This document shows positions 46,223 through 55,191 of a stretch of DNA of 64,000 nt, one piece after another. The DNA is from Pedobacter hartonius (lineage in GTDB: Bacteria > Bacteroidota > Bacteroidia > Sphingobacteriales > Sphingobacteriaceae): positions 372,001 through 436,000 of the forward strand of contig NZ_FNRA01000001.1 in assembly GCF_900107535.1 (NCBI RefSeq). The letters run 5' to 3'. A program made the position numbers and the translations under genes. Below the pieces are notes generated by a model. It made no database searches, was not told where the DNA came from, and was given only the letters and a program-made list of their open reading frames with translations. Numbering within the stretch: the stretch's first letter is position 1; each line of letters starts with the position of its first letter.

Positions 46223-48034
46223 TTACCAGCCTGGGTTTTGAACCAGCAGGTTATCAGAGTTCACATCTTTTGATGGTATCGGGAACAAATAATGCCGTTT
46301 AGTAAATACCCTGGTTTCAAACGGGACAACCCTCAGGAAATCTGGCAGGTCTGCGCCAATATTCAGTCCCGGCATCGGGCCGTTGTCGGTCTGTTCTGCG
46401 ATTTTCCATCGGCGTGTATCAAAGAAGCGGACATTCTCAAAACAAAGCTCTACCCTGCGTTCCTTCCTGATCGCTTCGCGCATAGCTGACTGGTCTTGCG
46501 GAACAGCAAGGTTTGCCGAACCATATTGCGGGATACCTGCCCTCTCCCTGATCAAGTTCACATACCGGAGGATATCCGGATCGCCAGGTGTGGACTCATT
46601 GAGGGCTTCGGCATAATCCAGATACACATTGGCGAGGCGGTAGAGAATAACAGGGCGGTTGTTCTCGTCCCATTTGCCTAAGCCCATGGCTTTACGTACT
46701 ACATAACCGGTAGGGCAATAATCGCCACCTCCGGTTTTTTTACCCGAATTACCTGTATTATACAACCTTGTGGTAATTAAACCATTGTTTACGTTTAACC
46801 AGATGCTGTTATCATAAGTAATATTTACATAAAAACGTGGTTCACGGTTCACCCACTGGTTATACACGCTCCTTGCTTCCGGAGCGCCCACCGGTTTATA
46901 ATCCGTAAAACCTGAGGTTACATAACCGGAGGTCGCGTCATCAATACTTTTACCATTCGCCATAAAAAAGGCATCAACCTGTCTCTGGGTAGCGCCCAAC
47001 GCACCTGAAGCCCTGGAATCAGAATTTGAGCCGCTATGGTACGGAGTAATTTCATACTGACGCGGACCTACAGATGAGCCAGGACGTGCAAAAATCACTT
47101 CAGAATTCCATTGAACCAGGAATACATTGCGGCAGGACAGGTAAGCTGCCAGGGCCGGATCAGCATTGGCTTCTTTATAGAGGCTATAGGTACCGCCAAA
47201 CTGCGTCAGGAAATCTTTATAGGCATCACTTGCTTTTTTCCATTTGTTCAGGTCAGAAGTCTGGCTCACCAGCGGCTTGCCATCTTTATTCTTGAGGGCA
47301 GCCAGGTCGCCGTTTCCATTATATAGCGGACTTGCGCTTAAAAGCAGGGCCTGGGCTTTAAAAGCAAGTGCAATTCCTTTGGTGATACGCCCGTAATTAT
47401 TATCATTAGCCGGCGCAACCGGAAGGCTGGCCGCTGCGGTTTGCAATTCTGTGGTGATGTAATCGATACATTCGTCAAAGGTATTACGTGGCAAACGGAA
47501 GCTGTCAGCAGATGCGTCCGGCTCAATCACATTTTCACCAACAATGACTACTGGCCCATATAACCGCACCAGATAAAAGTAATACATTGCTCTTAAAGCA
47601 CGGGCTTCTGCCTTGTACTGAACGATAAGTTCCGGTGAGATATCCTGGTTCACCTTATCGATATTGGCCATAAAGAAACTGGCAGAACGGATTGCCCTGT
47701 AGAAGTTATTCCAGTAATTATTGACAAAATCAGAATTTGAATCCCAACTGCCCAGGTTCATATTATTGCTTTGCACAAAACTCCACAGAAATTCGGCTTC
47801 ATCTGATCCCCCTGTCCACATTCCTGCGTTGCTGGCACCAGCAGGATTACGCTGGCCAAATTCATCTGGCACACTGGAATAGACATTGTTCAGAAATTTT
47901 TCGGCCGTTGCCCGTGTTGTAAAGGTCTGGTCTAAAGTTAACCTGTCATCAGGAACCTGATCCAGAAATCCCTTTTTACAGGAGGTAGCCATTGTTAAAC
48001 AGCTGATCACTAAAATATAAATATATCTTTTCAT
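46223..48034 (-). CDS. SusD/RagB family nutrient-binding lipoprotein
   Basis: A surface glycan-binding partner of the SusC-type transporter. The start is taken as ATG 48034 (MKRYIYILVISCLTMATSCKKGFLDQVPDD, 603 residues), 8 codons inside the longest frame, so that it begins after the susC stop region. The lipobox Cys follows MATS. N-terminal TPR-type helices (ALRAMYYFYLVRLYGPVVIVGE) and the C-terminal block (YRLANVYLDYAEALNES, IRKERRVELCFENVRFFDTRRWK) are canonical SusD. It pairs with susC immediately upstream and precedes the mannan hydrolases. Confidence 0.95.
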   Translation of the reverse strand: MKRYIYILVISCLTMATSCKKGFLDQVPDDRLTLDQTFTTRATAEKFLNNVYSSVPDEFGQRNPAGASNAGMWTGGSDEAEFLWSFVQSNNMNLGSWDSNSDFVNNYWNNFYRAIRSASFFMANIDKVNQDISPELIVQYKAEARALRAMYYFYLVRLYGPVVIVGENVIEPDASADSFRLPRNTFDECIDYITTELQTAAASLPVAPANDNNYGRITKGIALAFKAQALLLSASPLYNGNGDLAALKNKDGKPLVSQTSDLNKWKKASDAYKDFLTQFGGTYSLYKEANADPALAAYLSCRNVFLVQWNSEVIFARPGSSVGPRQYEITPYHSGSNSDSRASGALGATQRQVDAFFMANGKSIDDATSGYVTSGFTDYKPVGAPEARSVYNQWVNREPRFYVNITYDNSIWLNVNNGLITTRLYNTGNSGKKTGGGDYCPTGYVVRKAMGLGKWDENNRPVILYRLANVYLDYAEALNESTPGDPDILRYVNLIRERAGIPQYGSANLAVPQDQSAMREAIRKERRVELCFENVRFFDTRRWKIAEQTDNGPMPGLNIGADLPDFLRVVPFETRVFTKRHYLFPIPSKDVNSDNLLVQNPGW

Positions 48035-48044
48035 CTCAATTCTA

Positions 48045-51000
48045 TTAAAATTTAACATTCAGACCAAGCGACAAGGTGGCATTGATAGGATATTTGGAAC
48101 CATCGGCCGTATTGTTACTGTTATTTGTATTCAGTTCAGGGTCCCACAACTTGAAACCACTCCAGGTGAATAAATTGGCACCAATGAGGTAGATCGCAGT
48201 GTTACCCACATGCATTTTTTTCGACAGGCTTTTCGGCAGGTTATAGCTGAGCTGGGCAGATTTCAACCTGATGAAATCAACTTTTTTAATCCACCATGAA
48301 CTGTTCTGTACATTGTTGAAATTCTGGTCCTGTCCAAAAGCTAAACGCGGATAAAACACATTCTGACTGGGATTTTCAGGCGTCCAGCGGTCTGATATAA
48401 TTGCGTATGCGTTACTCAGTCCGCCATTTCCGTTAAAAGGCTGTATGGCAGACCCGCCCAGGGCAATGTCAGCACCGCTGATCCCCTGGAAAAAGGTACT
48501 GAGGGACAATCCTTTATAACCAACGTTTACACCAAAGCCATAAACTTTATTGGGCACATCTCCCCTTCCGATCTTCGTCTGGTCAAACGAGTTGATCAGG
48601 CCATCGCCGTTCAGATCTGCATATTTGATGTCCCCCGGTTTCACGAGCGACTTAGATCCGGGAACGGGACTGGCATCAATTTCTGCCTGACTGGTAAACA
48701 ACCCGAGAGCCTGATATCCATATCTTGCCAGGATATTATTGCCCTTGTGGTTCATCCAGGGGTAGGGCTGTGGAGGCAGATCGTCCTCAATCAGTTTATC
48801 CCGGTTATAGGTAAAAGTTCCGTGGAAACCCAGGTCTACCTGTCCCAGTTTGGCATTATAGTCTAAAGTCAGGTCAATACCCCTGTTATCAACAACCCCA
48901 AGGTTGCCATAGGGCTGGGAGATCAGCCCGACATATCCCGGAATGGATTGCCGCTGCAGGAAGATACCGGTCCTGTTCTCCTTAAACAGATCAACGATCA
49001 GGCTCAGGTTACTATTCAGTGCCTTAATTTCTATCCCCAAATCCTGCTTGCGTGATTCGGCCCAGCGGATATCCACGCCGTAGTCACTTACCTGGATTCC
49101 GCCCGGGTTATTGAAATTCTTACCCAGCTGATAACCTGTTGCACCATCAGAGACCAGTGTTAAATAGGCAAAGCGACGGCCCACCAAACTGGCATTGGCA
49201 ATTCTTCCTATCCCTGTTTTTCCATTGGAATACCTGAATTTCAGAAAGTTAATTACATTCTTTACAGGCTCAAAGAATTTCTCATTAGAGGGCACCCATC
49301 CCAGACCAAAAGCCGGAAATGACCCATACCGGTGTTGCGGGGAAAAAAGTTCCGCACCGTTGTACCCAAAGTTAAGCTCCGCAAAGTAGCGGTCGTTGTA
49401 AGAGTAGGTAACGCGGGTAGCCAGACCAATCTGGCGGAATGGAATGGAAGACGTAAAATCACCAGCGAAAGGATAAACCTGATCAATAGAATAGCCCAGT
49501 GCCAGTCCGCTGATGCGATGTTTTCCATACGTCCGGTCGTAATTGACCGCAGCCTCATTGTAAAACTGACGGTTTCCGTCCCTTGAGGGATCATATCCCA
49601 GATAATTTTGCATACTGGTAAAAGTTTCCTGCAGGTTTAAACTTCCATCGGGCTTATAAGGTGAATCAGTACCAGGCACGTTGACGGGGAAGTAGGTGCT
49701 CTGTCGCTTGGACCTGTTCACATCGTTACTGTTTTTTGAATCAAACGCTACCATAGCTGTTGCACTTAAGCCTTCTGTAATAAATTTCAGGTCCTGTGTT
49801 ACTCTCAGATTTGTATTGAGCAAGCTCTCGAATTCAGTTCTGTAACCGCGTGTAGTTAAATCTGCATAAGGATTTCTAAAACCTCCGTTAGATGATTGTC
49901 CGGGAACAAAGCCTCCGGGATACATGATAGGGTATGCCACCGGTGATGCATCCAAAGCAGAACGGAAGATATCTGCGGTATTGATCGACGGGTAATTTCC
50001 GGTAGAGACATAACCCTGAATACCCAGGTCCAGTTTTGTAGTGCCGGTGAGTTTCAGATTAAGGTTACTGGTAAAATTGTACCGTTTAAAATTGAGATCT
50101 GAATTGTACTGTGACAAGTCATCAGTCTTCAGGTAACCTGTTTCATTGTAATAAGCAAGTGAAACATAATATTGCGCATTGTCTACACCGCCCGAAGCAT
50201 TTAAGTTCGCTCTTCTGGTATGGCTGTATTTATTGAACAGCGCATCAATCCAGTCTACATTTGGATACAGAAGCGGGTCTGCACCTGATGCAGTTTTATT
50301 GATATAATCCTGTGTGTAAGCAGCAGGCAGGCCCCTGCCTAAACTTGCTTCATTGGCAAGGTTCAGATAGGTGATTCCGTCAGCCAGTTCAGGACGGCGT
50401 GTAAAAGTGCTGACGCCTTCATTGTAATCAAACAGGATCTGTGGTTTTCCCACTTTGCCTACCTTAGTTTTAACAATGATTACCCCGTTTGCTCCCCTCA
50501 CGCCATATACTGCTGTACCGGACGCATCTTTCAATACGGTGAAGGATTCAATATCCTCCGGGTCAATATTATCGATTGATCTTTCTACCCCATCTACTAG
50601 AACCAGCGGGCTGCTTGAGTTTCCGCCAAAAGTTGCAATACCACGAATGTATATATCAGCTGTTGTTCTGCCAGGTTCACCACTTCTCTGTACCCCTACT
50701 ACCCCTGCAAGCCTGCCCGCCAGCGATTGCGTCACACTTCCTACCGGTTGTTTGAGTTCTGTTCCGGTGATGGTAGATTGTGCACCGATCAGCGATACTT
50801 TACGCTGAGTTCCAAATCCCACTACAGCAACTTCTTCCAGCGCGTTGTCATTGGGTTTGAGCTGTATTGCAATCGTCTTTTGGGTACCTACTGTGATTTC
50901 TCTGGTATCGTATCCAACATAAGTAATCACCAGTACCGCCTCTTCGGAAGGTACATTGATGCTGAAACTTCCGTTTACATCAGTAGCAACGATGATCTGT

Positions 51001-51455
51001 GTTCCTTTTACCCTCACACTCGCTCCCGGAATCGCCAGTCCTTTCTCATCTTTTACGAGACCACGGATGACAATCTGAGCCGGTTGTTCAGAAAATGTGC
51101 TGTTTTTGGTCAGCAGAATCGTTTTATCAACTATGTTGTAATTAATATTGAGTTTCCTTAAACAAGCTGTCAACGCCTCTGCAAGCGTTGCATTATGTAA
51201 GTCTACCGAAACCATTTCTCTAGCCGGGTCGAAATCACTGCTGAGAAAAACATAGCCGGTCTGATTTTTTATACTCTTCAATACCGCAGAAAGCGGCTGA
51301 TTATTTTGTTTTAAATTAATTCTTTGCGCCACGACGGAAGCGCTTGCCTGTACGAGGGCTATCATGAGAATGAAAGTTGTAAGTTTCATGATCAATAGCA
51401 GTTTAGGGCATATCTTTAGTTTAGACATACCAGGGTTGAAAGCATTTATTTTCAT
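48045..51455 (-). CDS. SusC/RagA family TonB-linked outer-membrane protein with STN domain
   Basis: A 1136-residue glycan importer. The signal segment (about 20-44) is followed by an STN signalling domain (about 60-115: LSAVLKSIKNQTGYVFLSSDFDP), a carboxypeptidase-like regulatory domain (about 128-205), a plug (about 213-330: EVAVVGFGTQRKVSLIGAQSTI) and the barrel ending in NVKF. The STN domain indicates signalling to the FecR-type anti-sigma factor just upstream, so substrate binding should switch on the locus through the ECF sigma. A small hairpin (51536-51564) lies in its leader. Confidence 0.95.
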   Translation of the reverse strand: MKINAFNPGMSKLKICPKLLLIMKLTTFILMIALVQASASVVAQRINLKQNNQPLSAVLKSIKNQTGYVFLSSDFDPAREMVSVDLHNATLAEALTACLRKLNINYNIVDKTILLTKNSTFSEQPAQIVIRGLVKDEKGLAIPGASVRVKGTQIIVATDVNGSFSINVPSEEAVLVITYVGYDTREITVGTQKTIAIQLKPNDNALEEVAVVGFGTQRKVSLIGAQSTITGTELKQPVGSVTQSLAGRLAGVVGVQRSGEPGRTTADIYIRGIATFGGNSSSPLVLVDGVERSIDNIDPEDIESFTVLKDASGTAVYGVRGANGVIIVKTKVGKVGKPQILFDYNEGVSTFTRRPELADGITYLNLANEASLGRGLPAAYTQDYINKTASGADPLLYPNVDWIDALFNKYSHTRRANLNASGGVDNAQYYVSLAYYNETGYLKTDDLSQYNSDLNFKRYNFTSNLNLKLTGTTKLDLGIQGYVSTGNYPSINTADIFRSALDASPVAYPIMYPGGFVPGQSSNGGFRNPYADLTTRGYRTEFESLLNTNLRVTQDLKFITEGLSATAMVAFDSKNSNDVNRSKRQSTYFPVNVPGTDSPYKPDGSLNLQETFTSMQNYLGYDPSRDGNRQFYNEAAVNYDRTYGKHRISGLALGYSIDQVYPFAGDFTSSIPFRQIGLATRVTYSYNDRYFAELNFGYNGAELFSPQHRYGSFPAFGLGWVPSNEKFFEPVKNVINFLKFRYSNGKTGIGRIANASLVGRRFAYLTLVSDGATGYQLGKNFNNPGGIQVSDYGVDIRWAESRKQDLGIEIKALNSNLSLIVDLFKENRTGIFLQRQSIPGYVGLISQPYGNLGVVDNRGIDLTLDYNAKLGQVDLGFHGTFTYNRDKLIEDDLPPQPYPWMNHKGNNILARYGYQALGLFTSQAEIDASPVPGSKSLVKPGDIKYADLNGDGLINSFDQTKIGRGDVPNKVYGFGVNVGYKGLSLSTFFQGISGADIALGGSAIQPFNGNGGLSNAYAIISDRWTPENPSQNVFYPRLAFGQDQNFNNVQNSSWWIKKVDFIRLKSAQLSYNLPKSLSKKMHVGNTAIYLIGANLFTWSGFKLWDPELNTNNSNNTADGSKYPINATLSLGLNVKF

Positions 51456-51682
51456 ACTTTTGATTGGGTTTGGGTTAATGCAGAAATTCAGATTTTTTCC
51501 GGTTCATGATCGGATTGGGTTAGCTCAAATCTTCCGCCGGGCAATGGTTCCAACATTGTCCGGCTTCATTTAAGTCCCGTGTAGCATCAACTACAACATC
51601 GTAGACGTATTTTCATTTTCATACTGATTTTAAGTTTATAATTTGGTTATTGAGAGTGGTGTTATTTAATTTAAGCGCATTC

Positions 51683-52936
51683 TTAGTTCTGTGTGATGAC
51701 GATCCTCCTTCTTCCCTGGTTATTTACTGGCGTTTCTATCCTGAAATTAATTTTGGCAAGGCTTAAAATTCTGAATGCTTTTGAAGCATCCATATTGCGG
51801 TACACCTCACCATTAAATTTATTAGCGGGCAATTTGCCCTGGTATGCTACATCTATATCGTACCACCTTGACAACTGGTTCATCACGGTATGTATATCGG
51901 CATCATCAAATTTAAAGATGCCATTCTTCCAAGCTACGGCAATGGCTGTATCTACTCTGCTTACTTTTATATGCTCATTGACTACGGCCTGCTCACCGGG
52001 AGCAATAATCTCTTCAGATACAGCAGATCTGCGCACGCGTACACTTCCTTCCAATAGGGTTGTTACTGAAGTTTTTTCTTCTCTATAGGCGTTGACGTTA
52101 AAATGAGTACCGAGCACTTCTACTTCCTGCCCCCTGCTGGTCACAATAAAAGGCATTCTGCCATCAGCCTTGTGTATTTTTGAAACTTCAAAATAGGCTT
52201 CACCTGTTAGTTCAACCCTGCGTTCTTTTAAATCAGCGAATGAGATGGGGTATTTTAAAGAAGAAGCCGCATTCATCCAGACATGTGTACCGTCCGGCAA
52301 AAGAACCTGATACTGACCACCGGCAGGTGTTGAGATCGTATTGTATTGGATTTTCGCATCTGTTCCTGGCCTGGTTTCCTGAGTACCTTCCTTGGCCTGA
52401 TAGACTAAACGGCCATCTGCTGTTTTACTGACACGTACATTTTCTTCCTCTGCAAGTTGACCATTCGCTGCATCGGTCAGGCATAATTTTGTGCCATTTG
52501 CCAATATTAAAATTGCCTTGTTCCCTCCAGGTTTAAGTTCTCCCTTGTAACTGCTATACGCTATCCGTTTTCCCTGTTGCTGTCTGTTTGAGAAATAGAA
52601 GGCAACGGAAAGTGCAATCAGAACGATTGCGGCCCCCATCATTTTTGTCCATAAAGGTAACAAACGGACAGCCGCTGAGCTTTGTACCGGCGGCGCTGGT
52701 GCTAAAATTTCGGGTTCTGAAAACTGAAAAACCCGGCTTAGAACTTTAGTTTTCTGCTCTTCATCCAGTCCGTTGTTAAATTTTGTTTTCGCGAGATACT
52801 GATCCATCAGTTTATACAAAAGAATTTTGTACTGCGGGTTATTTATCATCATCATAAACTCAGCAGTTTCCTCCGGGGTGGAGGATCCGCTTACATACTG
52901 TTTAAACAAAAAATTCAGTCTTGTATCAATATTCAT
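51683..52936 (-). CDS. FecR family anti-sigma factor
   Basis: A 417-residue inner-membrane regulator. The N-terminal cytoplasmic part (about 1-90) would hold the sigma factor. One transmembrane helix lies near 92-112 (MMGAAIVLIALSVAFYFSN). The periplasmic FecR domain (about 180-280: YNTISTPAGGQYQVLLPDGTHVWMNAASSLKYP) and C-terminal DUF4974 (about 345-415: FKFDDADIHTVMNQLSRWYDIDVAYQGK) follow. It receives the signal from the STN domain of the SusC protein. It lies between the sigma gene (91 nt upstream) and susC (about 230 nt downstream). Confidence 0.94.
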   Translation of the reverse strand: MNIDTRLNFLFKQYVSGSSTPEETAEFMMMINNPQYKILLYKLMDQYLAKTKFNNGLDEEQKTKVLSRVFQFSEPEILAPAPPVQSSAAVRLLPLWTKMMGAAIVLIALSVAFYFSNRQQQGKRIAYSSYKGELKPGGNKAILILANGTKLCLTDAANGQLAEEENVRVSKTADGRLVYQAKEGTQETRPGTDAKIQYNTISTPAGGQYQVLLPDGTHVWMNAASSLKYPISFADLKERRVELTGEAYFEVSKIHKADGRMPFIVTSRGQEVEVLGTHFNVNAYREEKTSVTTLLEGSVRVRRSAVSEEIIAPGEQAVVNEHIKVSRVDTAIAVAWKNGIFKFDDADIHTVMNQLSRWYDIDVAYQGKLPANKFNGEVYRNMDASKAFRILSLAKINFRIETPVNNQGRRRIVITQN

Positions 52937-53027
52937 TAGAGCACGTTATTTCCACTATTCTACTGCTTGACGCATAGAATGGGAAACAGGGGTAACGGAA
53001 AAATAAATAAATTTACAAAAGGAGTAA

Positions 53028-53630
53028 TCACCTCTTTATGAAGAAGATAAAAATTATGATTGTGGCATCCATATAATGAAAATATGTTCTGATGGATTTA
53101 AGTGCCAGCTTCATGTGTGTATGAACTGTCCCGGGAGAGATGTTTAATTTTGCGGCAACCTCATCATACTTCAACCCTTGCTCATGGCATAGCTCATATA
53201 CCAGTTTGCGCTGAGGGGGCAGAACATCTACCGCTGCTTTTAATATTTTAGTAGATTCATTGTATAAGATCCTGTGTTCTGAACTGTTAGACCCAACTAG
53301 TTCAGGCTGCGTCAATTTTGCCATCCGCAGCGATTCTGCAGCAATCTTCCTTAAGGCAGTATAACTTTGGTTTCTTGCCATCCGGTTGATGTATCCGCCA
53401 AAATTCTGAATGTTCTCCATGTCTCTGCGGTTTACCCATATTTTAATGAAAATATCCTGAACGATCTCTTCAGCCTGGGATTTTGAACGCGTTAACCTGA
53501 GCGCATAGTCATAAACCAAAGTCTGATACCTTTCAAATAGTTCGGTAAAAGACTTTTGGTTACCTGAAGCAACTTTGTGCAATAGTTCTTTTTCCAGGTT
53601 TTCATCGTATGATTTATCTGCGTACATCAA
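53028..53630 (-). CDS. ECF sigma factor (FecI-like)
   Basis: A 200-residue extracytoplasmic-function sigma factor. Region 2 is at about 20-90 (ELFERYQTLVYDYALRLTRSKSQAEEIVQDIFIKIW) and region 4 at about 130-185 (LPPQRKLVYELCHEQGLKYDEVAAKLNISPGTVHTHMKLALKSIRTYF). A short hydrophobic C-terminal tail (IIIFIFFIKR) is present, as in some Bacteroidetes members. With the FecR gene it forms the control pair of the mannan-type locus. IS21 remnant sequence starts about 120 nt upstream, so the locus's left flank has been disturbed. Confidence 0.93.
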   Translation of the reverse strand: MMYADKSYDENLEKELLHKVASGNQKSFTELFERYQTLVYDYALRLTRSKSQAEEIVQDIFIKIWVNRRDMENIQNFGGYINRMARNQSYTALRKIAAESLRMAKLTQPELVGSNSSEHRILYNESTKILKAAVDVLPPQRKLVYELCHEQGLKYDEVAAKLNISPGTVHTHMKLALKSIRTYFHYMDATIIIFIFFIKR

Positions 53631-53750
53631 TTTTTGTCAGAATAGATAACGAATATAACTAATCGGGTTGAATTTCAGTTCTGTCATTAAAAAAAACGAA
53701 AATTTAATTGACATCCATTTCCAAGTTGATGCTGTGACACCAGTGAAACA

Positions 53751-54217
53751 GTACTCAAAGCCCATGAACAGGCATTTGAGTACCTTGGAGGTATGCCGCA
53801 GGAAGTGGTGTATGATCAGGACCGGCTCTTTTTGGTCAATGAGAATCTTGGAGAGCTGATGCTAACCGAACGCTTTCGAAGCTATGTTTCCCAGCGCTGC
53901 TTCAAGACCTATTTCTGCCGAGCCGCTGATCCTCAAAGTAAGGGAAAAGCAGAGAATATGGTCAAATATGTAAAACAAAACTTTCTGGCAGGCAGGTCTT
54001 TTAAAGATCTGGAAACGCTCAACCAGGAGGCTCATGCCTGGCTTGCACGTACCGCGAATGCCTTGGCACACGGAACCACTATAAAGAATACCCGCAAGGG
54101 AAATGGAAGAAGAGGCTTATATCCCCTATACAGTCCGTAAAGACAATACCATCAGCTGAAAGAGTAACTTTTACAGCCTGCCCTTAAGAACCTATAAGGG
54201 ACATGATATTCATATCC
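53751..54217 (+). mobile_element. IS21-type transposase (IstA) remnant
   Basis: A decayed 3' part of an IstA transposase. From 53760 the frame reads AHEQAFEYLGGMPQEVVYDQD, then the catalytic-core stretch ADPQSKGKAENMVKYVKQNF and WLARTANALAHGTT. At about 54085 the frame shifts by one. In the new frame AREMEEEAYIPYTVRKDNTIS is followed by a TGA (54157-54159) where a sense codon is expected, then KSNFYSLPLRTYKGHDIHI. The 5' half, the IstB gene and both terminal repeats are missing. It ends within a truncated antitoxin-like gene on the other strand. Confidence 0.85.
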
Positions 54218-54315
54218 TCAGCCCAGATTGCGTCACTAAGTTCCAGTTTTTCAGAAGGTGATAATTTTTTCACCGCATCTTTTAATTGTCCAAATGATAA
54301 TTCTACTGCGATCAT
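54184..54315 (-). pseudogene. truncated antitoxin-like small gene
   Basis: A 43-codon frame starts MIAVELSFGQLKDAVKKLSP and continues SEKLELSDAIWAEDM, which resembles the N-terminus of small Bacteroidetes addiction-module proteins that normally continue for another 30 or so residues. Here the last residues (NIMSLIGS) are encoded by IS21-derived sequence, so the gene was cut by the insertion or a later deletion. A TAAATTTG box lies upstream on the minus strand. No toxin gene is adjacent. Confidence 0.6.
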
Positions 54316-54368
54316 AATATTTTCTTTATGCCTTTAACAAATTTAGCTAAATTTTTCTCTAATAAAAA

Positions 54369-54550
54369 AGGCCTTTGAAAGTATCTCAAAGGCCTCTGTG
54401 GAGCTGAGGAGGGCTTAAATGAACCCTTTGTACGGCTTTTAATGCTTGTTAGGGCGGTAAATGAGGAAAATGTTTTGGAAAAAGAGGTTGAAGAGGGGAT
54501 TGAATATTGAGCAGTTTTGATAGGTTAGAGGGATTCCAACGAACACCAAC
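54369..54550 (+). repeat. module end repeat R1, with 17-bp att-like core
   Basis: It begins with a copy of the ssrA terminator hairpin (aggcctttga 54369-54378/tcaaaggcct 54386-54395), then the core caaaggcctctgtggag (54387-54403) and ~147 bp that align with R2 at 57683-57848 at roughly 75-80% identity, with one stretch of 43/45. Within it an open frame to TGA 54508-54510 encodes a C-terminus shared with R2 (RLLMLVRAVNEENVLEKEV). It marks the left end of cargo module 1. Confidence 0.75.
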
Positions 54551-54651
54551 TAAATTTATCAAGAGCAAATTGTCCCTTTTCAAGACAAAGATTAGTTTTC
54601 CACAATTACTTAAGATTATATATTTTTGGTACTACTAACTTTTTTCATTTA

Positions 54652-55143
54652 ATGATACTTGCAAATAATAAAAGCAGCCACGATCTGCAGCTCCGTGACC
54701 TGAAACTTATCATGAATATCTTTGAAAAAATGAATAGGCTTGAATATGATTTTGCATGGGCCAATCAGATTACTGATGAATTGATGGTTCACCAGCCTTT
54801 TCTCGCCTCAATGATGGCAGGCTATAAATTTGATTTGCCACCACAAGAAATGGATGAAGTACTTAAATTATATGTTGCTGTTTGGGAGTTCTTCAAGACC
54901 GATCCTATGGCAAAAGTTACAGCGATTACCGAATCACAATTTGATCGTTTGCACACGTTCAATGTCAACTTAATGGCAAAAAATGATTCAGTGGATGGGG
55001 GAACGATCAGTGTATTGCTGAGTGTAATAATACAGCGTTTTGGAACACGACCGACTTTCCAACAAATGAATGTCCAAAAATTGGGAGCGCTGATAGTTGG
55101 GATAAGAAGTACCATTGAGTGCTTTCAGGAGCTAGTTATGTAG
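54652..55143 (+). CDS. hypothetical protein, cargo module 1
   Basis: A 163-residue soluble, predominantly helical protein without recognisable domains. It has no signal peptide or membrane segment. TATTTTTG at 54621-54628 is a plausible -7 box. It lies 48 nt upstream of the 311-residue unknown gene. The AT-rich codon use resembles the rest of the module and differs from the GC-richer chromosome genes on either side. It could act with the next protein; that is inferred from adjacency only. Confidence 0.65.
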   Translation: MILANNKSSHDLQLRDLKLIMNIFEKMNRLEYDFAWANQITDELMVHQPFLASMMAGYKFDLPPQEMDEVLKLYVAVWEFFKTDPMAKVTAITESQFDRLHTFNVNLMAKNDSVDGGTISVLLSVIIQRFGTRPTFQQMNVQKLGALIVGIRSTIECFQELVM

Positions 55144-55191
55144 AATTCATAATTCTATATTTGTAAATTATCACATATCAACACAATTAAA

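Noticed and set aside
54395-54440. Possible tRNA gene (tggagctgaggaggg resembles a tRNA 3' end on the minus strand)
   Set aside because: No anticodon arm or 5' acceptor strand can be found in the following 80 nt. It fits better as a degraded copy of the ssrA 3' end or another RNA-gene 3' end at a module boundary.
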